Origin: an uncultured Flavobacteriales bacterium
GTDB lineage: Bacteria > Bacteroidota > Bacteroidia > Flavobacteriales > Flavobacteriaceae
DNA: 32,579 nt
Reading direction: 5' to 3'
Assembly (NCBI GenBank): GCA_913058295.1
Contig: CAJXRD010000038.1
Span: 1-32,579, forward strand
In this document: positions 7,894-16,358 of the stretch, piece by piece
Layout of the letters: every line of letters starts with the position of its first letter
Numbering within the stretch: the first letter of the stretch is position 1
The notes under the pieces: generated by a model
The model's input: only the letters and a program-made list of their open reading frames with translations
What the model was told of the DNA's origin: nothing
The model's database searches: none
Made by a program: the position numbers and the translations under genes

Positions 7894-9198
7894 ATGCGAG
7901 TTGTAAAAAAACATTCTATACTACTTACTGAAAGTTTTAAAAAATCCATGCTACAATGGGCACAGCAGTTTGATGAAATAATTTGGTTAGACTCCAACCA
8001 TCACCAACAAAGTCATTCCAAATATAAGGCAATACTTGCCGTAGATGCCATTACAGCAATTAAAACAGATAGTGTTCAAGCTTTTCAAAAACTAGAAGAA
8101 TACCAATCCAATAAAAACGATTGGCTATTCGGTTATCTTACTTATGATATTAAAAACGATGTAGAACAACTTTCCTCTCAAAATTTTGATGGCTTAGAAT
8201 TTCCAGATTTGTATTTTTTTCAGCCCAAAAAAATTTTCCTTTTTTCTGAAAATGAAGTAGAGATTCAATATTTAAATTTTGTAGCAGACGAAATGGAAGG
8301 GGACTGGGATGAAATAATAAGTTCTCTTCAGAAAGAAGGCCAAAGCAATTTAGAAACAAAAGAGAGTCCTATAAAAATTCATTTGCGTACCTCGAAAGAC
8401 TCCTATTTTAAAAAATTAGATACTCTATTGCAGCATATCCATTTGGGGGATATCTATGAAGCAAATTTTTGTCAGGAATTTTATTCCGAAAATGTAAATG
8501 TAGACCCCATAAAAACCTACTTGCATTTAAATGATATTTCTAAACCTCCTTTTGCCACCTTTTTAAAATTAGATAAATACTATTCTTTTTCAGCTTCCCC
8601 AGAACGTTATATAAGTAAAACAGGAATAAAAATAATTTCGCAACCTATAAAGGGAACAGCAAAGCGTCATGTCGATAAAAAAGAAGACGAAAAACTAAAG
8701 ATAGAATTGCAAAAAGATATAAAAGAACGCAGTGAGAATATTATGATTGCCGATTTGGTAAGAAACGACCTTTCTAGGTTTGCAGTAAAAAATTCTGTTA
8801 GCGTAGAGGAGCTTTGTAAAGTATATACTTTTGAGCAAGTGCATCAAATGATTTCTACCATTAGCTGTGAAGTAGAAGAAAATATTTCACCGATTTCTAT
8901 CCTAAAAAACACCTTCCCAATGGGGTCTATGACTGGGGCACCAAAAATTTCTTCTATGAAGATAATTGAAACTTTAGAAGATGCAAAAAGAGGTTTGTAT
9001 AGTGGAACAGTTGGTTATTTTACACCAGATGGTGATTTTGATTTTAATGTAATCATTCGAAGTATTTTATATAATTCTGAAAATAGATATGTTAGTTTTT
9101 CAGTAGGTGGTGCCATAACCGCTAAATCTATCCCAGAAAATGAATATGAAGAGTGTTTGCTAAAGGCTAAGGCAATGCGGGAAGTTTTGGAAAGTTAA
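7894..9198 (+). CDS. pabB: Aminodeoxychorismate synthase component I
   Basis: This 434-residue chorismate-utilising enzyme is predicted to aminate chorismate to 4-amino-4-deoxychorismate for folate (p-aminobenzoate) synthesis. The C-terminal two thirds carry the chorismate-binding fold: SFSASPERY, then SQPIKGTAKR, IADLVRNDLSRFA, FPMGSMTGAPKISSM, and GTVGYFTPDGDFDFNVIIRS. The lysine in PIKGT (K253) is the feature that separates PabB from anthranilate synthase TrpE, which has alanine there. The N-terminal region is short and divergent, as is usual in Bacteroidota. No glutaminase partner (PabA/TrpG) or lyase (PabC) is in the window. The start is the ATG at 7894. It is followed by a small four-helix-bundle gene and tilS in the same direction. 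Confidence 0.9.
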   Translation: MRVVKKHSILLTESFKKSMLQWAQQFDEIIWLDSNHHQQSHSKYKAILAVDAITAIKTDSVQAFQKLEEYQSNKNDWLFGYLTYDIKNDVEQLSSQNFDGLEFPDLYFFQPKKIFLFSENEVEIQYLNFVADEMEGDWDEIISSLQKEGQSNLETKESPIKIHLRTSKDSYFKKLDTLLQHIHLGDIYEANFCQEFYSENVNVDPIKTYLHLNDISKPPFATFLKLDKYYSFSASPERYISKTGIKIISQPIKGTAKRHVDKKEDEKLKIELQKDIKERSENIMIADLVRNDLSRFAVKNSVSVEELCKVYTFEQVHQMISTISCEVEENISPISILKNTFPMGSMTGAPKISSMKIIETLEDAKRGLYSGTVGYFTPDGDFDFNVIIRSILYNSENRYVSFSVGGAITAKSIPENEYEECLLKAKAMREVLES

Positions 9199-9248
9199 AT
9201 AAAAATGAAAGGCATTAGAGATAAGGCAAATTTATTTAAGTTTGTATT

Positions 9249-9611
9249 ATGAATAGTTACAGAGATTTAATTGTTTGGCAAAAATCTATTGATTTAGTGA
9301 CATTAGTATATAAAATGACAAGCTCCTTTCCCAAAGAAGAGAAATATTCATTGACATCTCAATTAAAAAGATCTGCTATTTCAGTACCAAGTAATATTGC
9401 TGAAGGTTATGGAAGAAAATATACAAAAGAGTATTCAAGATTTTTGCAAATAGCAAGGGGGTCGCTTTATGAACTGCAAACTCAATTAGAAATTTCAAAA
9501 AATGTAGGGTTTGTAAATTCTATAGAATTAAAGCCTATCGAGAGTCTTTGTTTAGAAATAGAAAAAATGTTAAACTCATTAATTAGTAAAATAAATTCTA
9601 GTGTTAAATAG
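9249..9611 (+). CDS. Four-helix-bundle protein (23S rRNA intervening-sequence/S23 type)
   Basis: This 120-residue, almost entirely helical protein has the family signature YRDLIVWQKSIDLV at the start, SSFPKEEKYSLTSQLKRSA, then ISVPSNIAEGYGR and SRFLQIARGSLYELQTQLEI. Members were first noticed inside intervening sequences of 23S rRNA genes but often occur, as here, as stand-alone genes. Their role is unknown. There is no rRNA sequence around it. It sits between pabB and tilS on the same strand, and TAAGTTTG (9237-9244), ending four bases before its ATG, could be its own promoter with almost no leader. Confidence 0.88.
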   Translation: MNSYRDLIVWQKSIDLVTLVYKMTSSFPKEEKYSLTSQLKRSAISVPSNIAEGYGRKYTKEYSRFLQIARGSLYELQTQLEISKNVGFVNSIELKPIESLCLEIEKMLNSLISKINSSVK

Positions 9612-9650
9612 ACTTATAGCTTATGCCTTTTTACTTTTTAACTTTATAAA

Positions 9651-10961
9651 GTGTTAGATAAATTCAGTCAACATATCAACACTAATTTTTCTTTTTTAAC
9701 CAGAAAGAAACTTCTTATTGCTTGTAGCGGAGGATTAGATAGTACGGTACTTACCTGGTTATTTAAAGAGTTGAAATTTAATATTTCTTTGGCGCATTGT
9801 AACTTCTCTTTACGTGGAAAAGAAAGTGATGGTGATGAAGAATTTGTAAAGACCTTAGCAGATAAATTATCCATACCAATTTTCACAAAAACCTTTGACA
9901 CAAAACAATATGCAGCTAGTCATAAAGTGTCTACTCAGATGGCAGCAAGAGACTTGCGTTATAATTGGTTTAATGAGCTATGTAAAGATCATTCCTTCGA
10001 CTATGTATTAACCGCACATCATTTAGACGATAACTTAGAAACCTTCTTTATCAATCTTTCTAGAGGAACAGGTTTGCGAGGTTTAACAGGAATTCCAGAA
10101 GTCAATGAAAATATTGTGCGCCCATTATTGAAATTCAAAAGGGAAGAAATTTTAAAATATGCTATCGATAAAAATATTCAATGGCGGGAAGATAGTAGTA
10201 ATGCAAGCTCAGATTATTTACGAAATAAGCTTAGGATAGAAGTACTTCCAAATTATAAAGAAGTAGGAGATACTATTTTGCAAAACTTTCAGCAAACCCA
10301 AAACCATCTTCAGGACAGTGAATCATTGGTGAAAGATTATCTAGTTTTAATTCAAGCACTAGTGGTGACAAAAGCCAAAGAAGGATTAGAATTTAATATT
10401 AAAAAACTAACAGAGTTACCAAATACAAAAGCACTTTTATACGAATTGTTTTCCCCATACGGATTTACAGCTTGGGAAGATGTTTTTAGATTATTAAAAG
10501 CACAAAGTGGGAAACTTGTGTTTTCAAATACGCATCGACTTTTAAAAAATAGAGAGGTTTTATTATTAACTGAAATAGAGGAAAAAGAAGACAATATTGA
10601 AAGCCTATTAATTTCAGAAGATATAAATGAAATTAACAGCCCAATTCATTTAAAATTTGAGAAAGTGGAACATTTTTCAGAATTTAATAAACATACCGTT
10701 TTTGTAGACTATCAAAAGCTTTCTTACCCATTGCAATTGCGAAAATGGAAAGAAGGGGATGATTTTCATCCATTTGGTATGAAAGGAAAAAAGAAACTTA
10801 GTAAGTTTTTTAAAGATGAAAAGTTATCTTTGGTCGCGAAAGAAAAAATTTGGGTTTTGTGTTCAGAAAATAAAATCGTTTGGGTTGTTGGAATGCGCTC
10901 AGACTCAAGGTTTAAGGTTGAAGATAGCACCAAAGAAGTATTAAAAATTAAATTGCTCTAA
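9651..10961 (+). CDS. tilS: tRNA(Ile)-lysidine synthase
   Basis: This 436-residue ATP-dependent enzyme attaches lysine to C34 of tRNA-Ile(CAU), converting it to lysidine so that AUA is read as Ile. The N-terminal PP-loop ATPase motif SGGLDST (residues 26-32) is present. LAHCNFSLRG, the TAHHLDDNLET segment, LSRGTGLRGLTGIP and RPLLKFKREEI follow, and the C-terminal tRNA-binding domain contains LRKWKEGDDFHPFGMKGKKK. Length is normal. The start is a GTG at 9651, since no ATG lies at a suitable place and MLDKFSQHI matches the usual start of flavobacterial TilS. It probably shares a transcript with dsbD, whose ATG comes nine bases after the tilS stop. Confidence 0.95.
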   Translation: MLDKFSQHINTNFSFLTRKKLLIACSGGLDSTVLTWLFKELKFNISLAHCNFSLRGKESDGDEEFVKTLADKLSIPIFTKTFDTKQYAASHKVSTQMAARDLRYNWFNELCKDHSFDYVLTAHHLDDNLETFFINLSRGTGLRGLTGIPEVNENIVRPLLKFKREEILKYAIDKNIQWREDSSNASSDYLRNKLRIEVLPNYKEVGDTILQNFQQTQNHLQDSESLVKDYLVLIQALVVTKAKEGLEFNIKKLTELPNTKALLYELFSPYGFTAWEDVFRLLKAQSGKLVFSNTHRLLKNREVLLLTEIEEKEDNIESLLISEDINEINSPIHLKFEKVEHFSEFNKHTVFVDYQKLSYPLQLRKWKEGDDFHPFGMKGKKKLSKFFKDEKLSLVAKEKIWVLCSENKIVWVVGMRSDSRFKVEDSTKEVLKIKLL

Positions 10962-10970
10962 TTATTGCTT

Positions 10971-13037
10971 ATGAAAAAGTTACTCTTTTTAGTTTCCCTT
11001 TTAGGGATTTTATCCCCATCATTTGCTCAAGATGCTCTAGGAATTGGAGGTCAAAATTCAAATGAGATTAAAAATCCGCTAGTTTGGGAAGGAAAAATTA
11101 TAAAAACAAACGACACCGATTACGAAATTTCGATTACAGGATTTATCGATAAAGAATGGCATGTTTATTCACAGCATACTCCAAGCGAATATATTGGCCC
11201 CTTGCCTTTAGAAATGAAATTTTTAAATGCAGATACCGATTTCACTTTAGAAGGTCCATTAGAGGAAAGTGAAACCCATACAGCATTTAGTGAGGTTTGG
11301 GGATTCGATGAGATTTACTTTACCGATATTGTAGTTTTAACTCAAAAAATAAAATTATCAAAGCCTGAAATTCAGGTGATAAAAGCAGAACTTTTTTACC
11401 AGGTATGTATTGAAGTTTGTTTAAATGAAGAGCGTTATGTTGTTTTTGATTTAGCAGCAAATGAGGTTAAGTTTATTGATAATTATGATGATTTTGAATC
11501 ATATGTAGCTAAAGAAAAAGCTAAAACAGATGTAAATGAAGCTAATAAGGAAGATGATGTTACAGATAATTCGGCAGTAGATAAGTCTTCAAAGAAATCT
11601 GAATCAAAAGGACTTTGGGCAATATTTTTTATCGCCTTCTTATCTGGTTTTGCAGCATTACTTACTCCTTGCGTATTTCCGATGATTCCTTTAACGGTTA
11701 GCTTTTTTACCAAGCAAAGTAAGAATCGTGCAGCAGGTATTAAAAACGCAATTTTATATGGAGTTTTTATAATTGTTATATATGTTTTACTAGGATCTGT
11801 AATCGTCGGAATTTTTGGAGCAGATGCTTTAAATGCTCTTTCTACAAACGTATGGTTTAATGTAATTTTCTTTTTATTATTAGTGGTTTTTGCAGTTTCC
11901 TTTTTGGGAGCTTTTGAAATTACTCTACCTCAATCTTGGTCAAATAAAGTAGATAGTCAGGCAAATAGAGGCGGGATTGTCGGAATATTTTTTATGGCTC
12001 TGGCACTTGCAATCGTGTCTTTTTCTTGTACTGGACCTATCGTAGGAACCCTGCTTGTAGAATCTGCATCTAAAGGTGGTATTGCGCCGATTGTAGGAAT
12101 GCTTGGATTCTCATTTGCTATTGCATTACCTTTTGCATTGTTTGCTATGTTTCCAGGTTGGATGAATTCTCTTCCAAAATCTGGAGGTTGGCTAAATACG
12201 GTAAAAGTATTTTTAGGATTTTTAGAATTAGCATTGGCATTTAAATTTTTGTCGAATGCAGATTTAGTTCTTCAATTGCATTGGTTGGAAAGAGAAATTT
12301 TCTTAGCAATCTGGATAGCAGTTTTTGGTACCTTGGCATTATATCTTTTCGGAAAAATAAAATTGCCACACGATGGTATGGAGAATCATATTTCAGTTGG
12401 AAGATTATCCTTAGGTTTATTAGTATTAGCATTTACAGTTTATTTAATCCCAGGTTTATGGGGAGCGCCTTTAAAATTAATTAGTGGTTTTCCACCACCA
12501 TTAAACTATAGTGAAGCACCTTATGGGGTTGGATATACAAAGTTAAGTTCTGCAGCTGGTAGATCTGAAGATAGTACTCTACCAGAGGGTGCAGAATTAG
12601 GGCCTCATGATATCATTTCATTTAATGAATATGAAAAAGGTCTTGCATATGCTAAAAAAGTAAATAAGCCTGTACTTTTAGATTTTACTGGATATGCTTG
12701 TGTAAACTGTAGAAAAATGGAAGAACGTGTTTGGGCTAGTCCACATATCTTAGGGATATTGAATAAAGATATTGTACTTATCTCATTATATGTAGATGAT
12801 AAACGAAGTCTGCCAAAAGAAGAACAATATACCAGTGAGACCACAGGGAAGCGTATAAAATCTATTGGTAATAAATGGAGCGATTTTCAAATTAGAAAAT
12901 ACAAAGCAAATGCACAACCATATTATGTGTTGATGGATTTAAATGAAAATAACCTGAATAGTCCAATAGGGTATACTCCAGATGTGGATGAATATAAGCA
13001 ATGGCTTCAAGAAGGAATAGGGGCATTTAAAAAATAG
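10971..13037 (+). CDS. dsbD: Thiol:disulfide interchange protein DsbD
   Basis: This 688-residue inner-membrane protein moves electrons from cytoplasmic thioredoxin to periplasmic thiol pathways. In order it has a signal peptide (KKLLFLVSLLGILSPSFAQ), an N-terminal DsbD-alpha-like domain with C146 and C150, a low-complexity Lys/Asp/Ser linker, a multi-span DsbD membrane domain with its two redox cysteines in TPCVFPMIPLTV (C234) and SFSCTGPIVGTLL (C353), and a C-terminal thioredoxin-like domain with CVNC (C577, C580). The alpha-domain pair is spaced C-x3-C, tighter than the C-x5-C of E. coli DsbD. The ATG at 10971 is chosen over a TTG two codons upstream. It lies nine bases after tilS and ends in a strong terminator. 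Confidence 0.93.
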   Translation: MKKLLFLVSLLGILSPSFAQDALGIGGQNSNEIKNPLVWEGKIIKTNDTDYEISITGFIDKEWHVYSQHTPSEYIGPLPLEMKFLNADTDFTLEGPLEESETHTAFSEVWGFDEIYFTDIVVLTQKIKLSKPEIQVIKAELFYQVCIEVCLNEERYVVFDLAANEVKFIDNYDDFESYVAKEKAKTDVNEANKEDDVTDNSAVDKSSKKSESKGLWAIFFIAFLSGFAALLTPCVFPMIPLTVSFFTKQSKNRAAGIKNAILYGVFIIVIYVLLGSVIVGIFGADALNALSTNVWFNVIFFLLLVVFAVSFLGAFEITLPQSWSNKVDSQANRGGIVGIFFMALALAIVSFSCTGPIVGTLLVESASKGGIAPIVGMLGFSFAIALPFALFAMFPGWMNSLPKSGGWLNTVKVFLGFLELALAFKFLSNADLVLQLHWLEREIFLAIWIAVFGTLALYLFGKIKLPHDGMENHISVGRLSLGLLVLAFTVYLIPGLWGAPLKLISGFPPPLNYSEAPYGVGYTKLSSAAGRSEDSTLPEGAELGPHDIISFNEYEKGLAYAKKVNKPVLLDFTGYACVNCRKMEERVWASPHILGILNKDIVLISLYVDDKRSLPKEEQYTSETTGKRIKSIGNKWSDFQIRKYKANAQPYYVLMDLNENNLNSPIGYTPDVDEYKQWLQEGIGAFKK

Positions 13038-13047
13038 TGTACATTAA

Positions 13048-13079
13048 AAAAGCGTCCAGATAAATACCTGGACGCTTTT
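13048..13079 (+). terminator. Intrinsic terminator after dsbD
   Basis: AAAAGCGTCCAG (13048-13059) pairs perfectly with CTGGACGCTTTT (13068-13079) around an eight-base loop. The A and T ends let it act in both directions. Confidence 0.9.
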
Positions 13080-13208
13080 AACAAACCTAACTTAGTTAAT
13101 TGTAATATTTTAATTGACTATATTTTTTATCCCCACAAAAAACATAGATCATAAATAATTAACTATTTATCTTACAAAGATATGCAGTGACTTGTTATAA
13201 AACTATGG

Positions 13209-13218
13209 GTGTATACAC
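13209..13218. promoter_or_regulatory. Perfect 10-bp palindrome upstream of the sensor gene
   Basis: GTGTATACAC lies 52 bases before the TTG start of the sensor/regulator gene and just upstream of a near-consensus -7 box. It could be an operator, including one for autoregulation, but a 10-bp palindrome can arise by chance. Confidence 0.3.
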
Positions 13219-13240
13219 GTATTTTTTAATAAAAAAAGAA

Positions 13241-13248
13241 TATATTTA
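13241..13248 (+). promoter_or_regulatory. Possible -7 box for the sensor gene
   Basis: TATATTTA matches TAnnTTTG at all but the last base and lies 22 bases before the start codon. Confidence 0.35.
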
Positions 13249-13270
13249 GCATTCTAATAAAGAATATTAC

Positions 13271-16063
13271 TTGAAGAATATACTATCTATATTGTTTTTA
13301 TTGCTAAGTATCGTAATTTATTCTCAAGAATTACCCCCAATAGAGAGTTTTTCCCCAAAAACCTATGATGCCGATAATCAAAATTGGGCAATATCACAAT
13401 CTCAAGAAAAATTTATTTACGTAGCAAATAACAAAGGTCTTTTAGAATATAATGGAGCTAAGTGGAATTTATACGCTACTCCTAATCAGACGGTTACTAG
13501 AGCTATACATGTAGTTGAAGATAAAATTTACACTGGCTGTTATATGGAATTCGGATATTGGAAAAAAGATATTCTAGGGATACTCAATTATTATTCATTA
13601 TCTGAAAAACTTACCAACCTTATTGAAGATGAAGAATTTTGGAAAATAATAAATGTCAAGCAATGGGTTTTATTTCAATCTTTAGATAGAATTTATATTT
13701 ACGACACTACAAGTGATACCTTTCATGTTATTGAACCAGAATCAGCTATTACAAAAATGTATTTGGTGGATGAAGAGGTTTATTTTCAGTCTTTCAATAA
13801 AGGGCTGTTTAAGATTGAAAACGGATTAGCTGTTCAGCAAATTAATGATTCAAGAATTAACGATTCTAGGGTTGTCAACATGTTTAGACATGAGACCGGT
13901 TTATTAATTCTAACTGCCAGAAAAGGTTTTTTTTATTTTAATAATGATCAATTAAACAAATGGAACATTGATGCAGACCCAAAGTTGGAAGGAATGACAA
14001 TTTATAGTGCACAAAAATTAAATGATGCATCTATAGTGTTGGGGACTATTTCGAATGGAATTGTTATGTTAGATTCTGCAGGCAAAATAATCTATCATAT
14101 TAATCAGTCTAGTGGATTACAAAATAATACCGTTCTTTCAATTTTCCAGGATATTGATAAAAACATTTGGCTAGGATTAGACAATGGAATAAACTTTATT
14201 AATAGCTATTCACCATTCAAAATTTATTATGATTTTACAGGAAACTTAGGTACAATTTATAGCTCGATTATTTATAAAGAACATATCTATTTAGGGACTA
14301 ATCAGGGTTTGTTTTATAAACCAATTAATGGGAATGACGTTTTTCGATTTGTAAAAGGTACAAATGGTCAGGTTTGGAGCTTGGATGAGATTAGGGGTGA
14401 ATTATTTTGTGGACATGACAATGGAACATTTATTATTCGAAACAAGGAAGCTTTTCATATTGCAAGTATTCAAGGAACATGGGGTGTAAAACCCATTAAG
14501 GGAAAGGATGATTTGTTGCTGCAAGGCAATTATGATGGGCTTAACATATTAGAAAAGAAAGGGGATAGTTGGTACTTAAGAAATAAAATTAAAGGCTTCG
14601 ATATTTCGTCTAGACACTTTGAATTATTTAATGACGAAACTGTTTTCATCAGTCATGAGTATAAAGGTGTTTTTAAAATTGAACTCGATAGCTCTTACTT
14701 GAAAGCAGTCAATATAGAAAAACTATTACCATTTGAAAAAGGTCTTAATTCGAGTTTAGAAAAATATAATGGCAACATATTTTACGCTAATAAGAATGGT
14801 ATTTATAAATACGATTTAAAACAAAATAAGTTTAATAGAGATTCAATAGTATCGCAGTTGTATACTAAGGAGGATTATATCTCTGGGAATTTAAATTCTG
14901 ATGATACAAATAAGCTTTGGAATTTTTCGAAATATAATTTATCCTATTTAGATACGGGTTCTTTAAGCGATAAACAAGAATTAATATCTATTGCATTGCC
15001 AGACAGACAAGTTAATAATATGAATGGATTTGAAAACATTTCCCACTTGTTTGATGGAGAGTATTTAATAGGAACATCAAATGGGTATATGATAATGGAC
15101 TTATCTAAATTGAAACCTAATAATTATTCTATATCTATTAACACAGTGGAAGCTTATAATTTAGAACTTGATCTTGAAAAAGCAATTTTAAGTGAAAAAG
15201 GATATTTCAAGAATAAAACCAATAATATTCACTTTTCATATAGTATCCCAGAGTACTATAGATATTTTGAAAAAAGATATCAATATCAACTGGAAGGATA
15301 TAATACTATATGGAGTGATTGGTCTACTGATTCTTCACATTTATTTGAAAACCTACCTTATGGGGATTATACTTTTAAAGTAAAAGGAAGAGTTGGTAAT
15401 TATGTTACTATTAATGAGGCAAACTATAATTTTACTATTGAAAAACCTTGGTATTTATCCGACCTATTTATAATTATATTTGTTATTGCGGCTTTGTTTT
15501 TACTTTTGTCTATACATTTATTATATAGAGCTTATTATAAAAAACAAAGAGAAAAGCTGCTAAGACAAACACAAAGAGATATAGAGTTAAAGGAACTTGA
15601 AAATAAGCAACAATTAGCAAATTTTGAAAATAAAGCTTTGCTTCAGGATATAGAAAGCAAGAATAGGGAATTAGCAATATCTACAATGAGCTTGATAAAG
15701 AAGAATGAGTTTTTAGGAAATATTAAAGATGAACTTAAAAAAAATAATTCTGACAATAGTTTAAAAGCTATTATAAAAATTATTGACAAGAATATTAATA
15801 ATACAAATGACTGGAAATTTTTTGAAGAAGCATTTAACAATGCAGATAAAGACTTTTTAAAGAAAGTTAAATCCAAGCATCCCTTACTCACTCCTAAAGA
15901 TTTAAAATTATGTGCATTTTTAAGGCTTAATTTATCTTCAAAAGAAATAGCACCTTTGCTCAATATTTCGGTAAGAAGTGTTGAAGTAAAGAGATATCGT
16001 TTACGAAAAAAAATGGATTTACTGCATGATACTGGCCTAACAAACTACATACTTGAATTATAG
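13271..16063 (+). CDS. One-component sensor: beta-propeller, Y_Y_Y, TM and LuxR-type HTH
   Basis: This 930-residue predicted membrane regulator has a signal peptide (KNILSILFLLLSIVIYSQ), about 600 residues of repeats typical of periplasmic regulator propellers (such as NKGLLEYNGAKW and DIDKNIWLGLDNGINFI), a Y_Y_Y domain near 648-725 (YQYQLEGYNTIWSDWS, LPYGDYTFKVKG), one transmembrane segment near 730-755, a coiled coil, and a C-terminal LuxR/NarL helix-turn-helix near 870-920 (LTPKDLKLCAFLRLNLSSKEI, NISVRSVEVKRYRLRKKM). It has the input half of hybrid two-component systems but no histidine kinase or receiver domain. The TTG start at 13271 is needed to keep the whole signal peptide. It lies directly upstream of the glucan-utilisation genes and is their most likely regulator, by position and by analogy with PUL sensors. 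Confidence 0.85.
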   Translation: MKNILSILFLLLSIVIYSQELPPIESFSPKTYDADNQNWAISQSQEKFIYVANNKGLLEYNGAKWNLYATPNQTVTRAIHVVEDKIYTGCYMEFGYWKKDILGILNYYSLSEKLTNLIEDEEFWKIINVKQWVLFQSLDRIYIYDTTSDTFHVIEPESAITKMYLVDEEVYFQSFNKGLFKIENGLAVQQINDSRINDSRVVNMFRHETGLLILTARKGFFYFNNDQLNKWNIDADPKLEGMTIYSAQKLNDASIVLGTISNGIVMLDSAGKIIYHINQSSGLQNNTVLSIFQDIDKNIWLGLDNGINFINSYSPFKIYYDFTGNLGTIYSSIIYKEHIYLGTNQGLFYKPINGNDVFRFVKGTNGQVWSLDEIRGELFCGHDNGTFIIRNKEAFHIASIQGTWGVKPIKGKDDLLLQGNYDGLNILEKKGDSWYLRNKIKGFDISSRHFELFNDETVFISHEYKGVFKIELDSSYLKAVNIEKLLPFEKGLNSSLEKYNGNIFYANKNGIYKYDLKQNKFNRDSIVSQLYTKEDYISGNLNSDDTNKLWNFSKYNLSYLDTGSLSDKQELISIALPDRQVNNMNGFENISHLFDGEYLIGTSNGYMIMDLSKLKPNNYSISINTVEAYNLELDLEKAILSEKGYFKNKTNNIHFSYSIPEYYRYFEKRYQYQLEGYNTIWSDWSTDSSHLFENLPYGDYTFKVKGRVGNYVTINEANYNFTIEKPWYLSDLFIIIFVIAALFLLLSIHLLYRAYYKKQREKLLRQTQRDIELKELENKQQLANFENKALLQDIESKNRELAISTMSLIKKNEFLGNIKDELKKNNSDNSLKAIIKIIDKNINNTNDWKFFEEAFNNADKDFLKKVKSKHPLLTPKDLKLCAFLRLNLSSKEIAPLLNISVRSVEVKRYRLRKKMDLLHDTGLTNYILEL

Positions 16064-16177
16064 GCATCGTAATAATTTAATTTCTTACCCATACAATACC
16101 ACAACAATAGCTTATTATTTATAATTTGTATTAAAAGCAACAATTCTATTTAGCTTAAGAATAGTCTTGTTTCCAAT

Positions 16178-16193
16178 AGATACAGTGCTATCT
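16178..16193. promoter_or_regulatory. Inverted repeat, possible operator site 1 of the glucan operon
   Basis: AGATA-cagtgc-TATCT is a perfect 5-bp inverted repeat. Its core GATAC..TGCTATC is shared with the second site at 16279-16294, 101 bases downstream. It lies between a LuxR-type regulator gene and the operon it probably controls. Confidence 0.4.
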
Positions 16194-16278
16194 CTTTAAA
16201 TAAATCGTTTTTTTTTGAAGTGTATGTTTTTTATTGCAGTTAAAATTGTAAGATTCACATTTTCTAGTATTATATTTA

Positions 16279-16294
16279 ACGATACTGCTATCGT
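16279..16294. promoter_or_regulatory. Inverted repeat, possible operator site 2 of the glucan operon
   Basis: ACGATA-ctgc-TATCGT is a perfect 6-bp inverted repeat with a four-base centre. It shares GATAC..TGCTATC with site 1 and lies 65 bases before the ATG at 16359. No exact TAnnTTTG box was found in this 295-base spacer, and no terminator was seen after the sensor gene. Confidence 0.4.
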
Positions 16295-16358
16295 ATCAAC
16301 TAAAACAAGTTCAAATCAAGTTTTAAAAATAGTAAGATCAACTTTAAATTTCAAAATT

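Noticed and set aside
9249-9611. 23S rRNA intervening sequence
   Set aside because: The protein family fits, but no rRNA sequence flanks the gene.
10965-10970. TTG start two codons before dsbD
   Set aside because: The ATG at 10971 directly precedes a normal signal peptide (KKLLFLVSLL).
13093-13120. Second terminator after dsbD (TAGTTAATT/AATTGACTA)
   Set aside because: The stem is A+T-rich with one wobble and a ten-base loop, and a strong terminator already ends at 13079; too weak to call.
15643-15963. 106-codon minus-strand open frame
   Set aside because: It lies antisense to the coiled-coil/HTH part of the sensor gene and has no recognisable domain or start context.
16215-16358. Upstream in-frame start giving a 1104-residue product
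   Set aside because: It adds 48 residues before a clear signal peptide that begins at the ATG at 16359.
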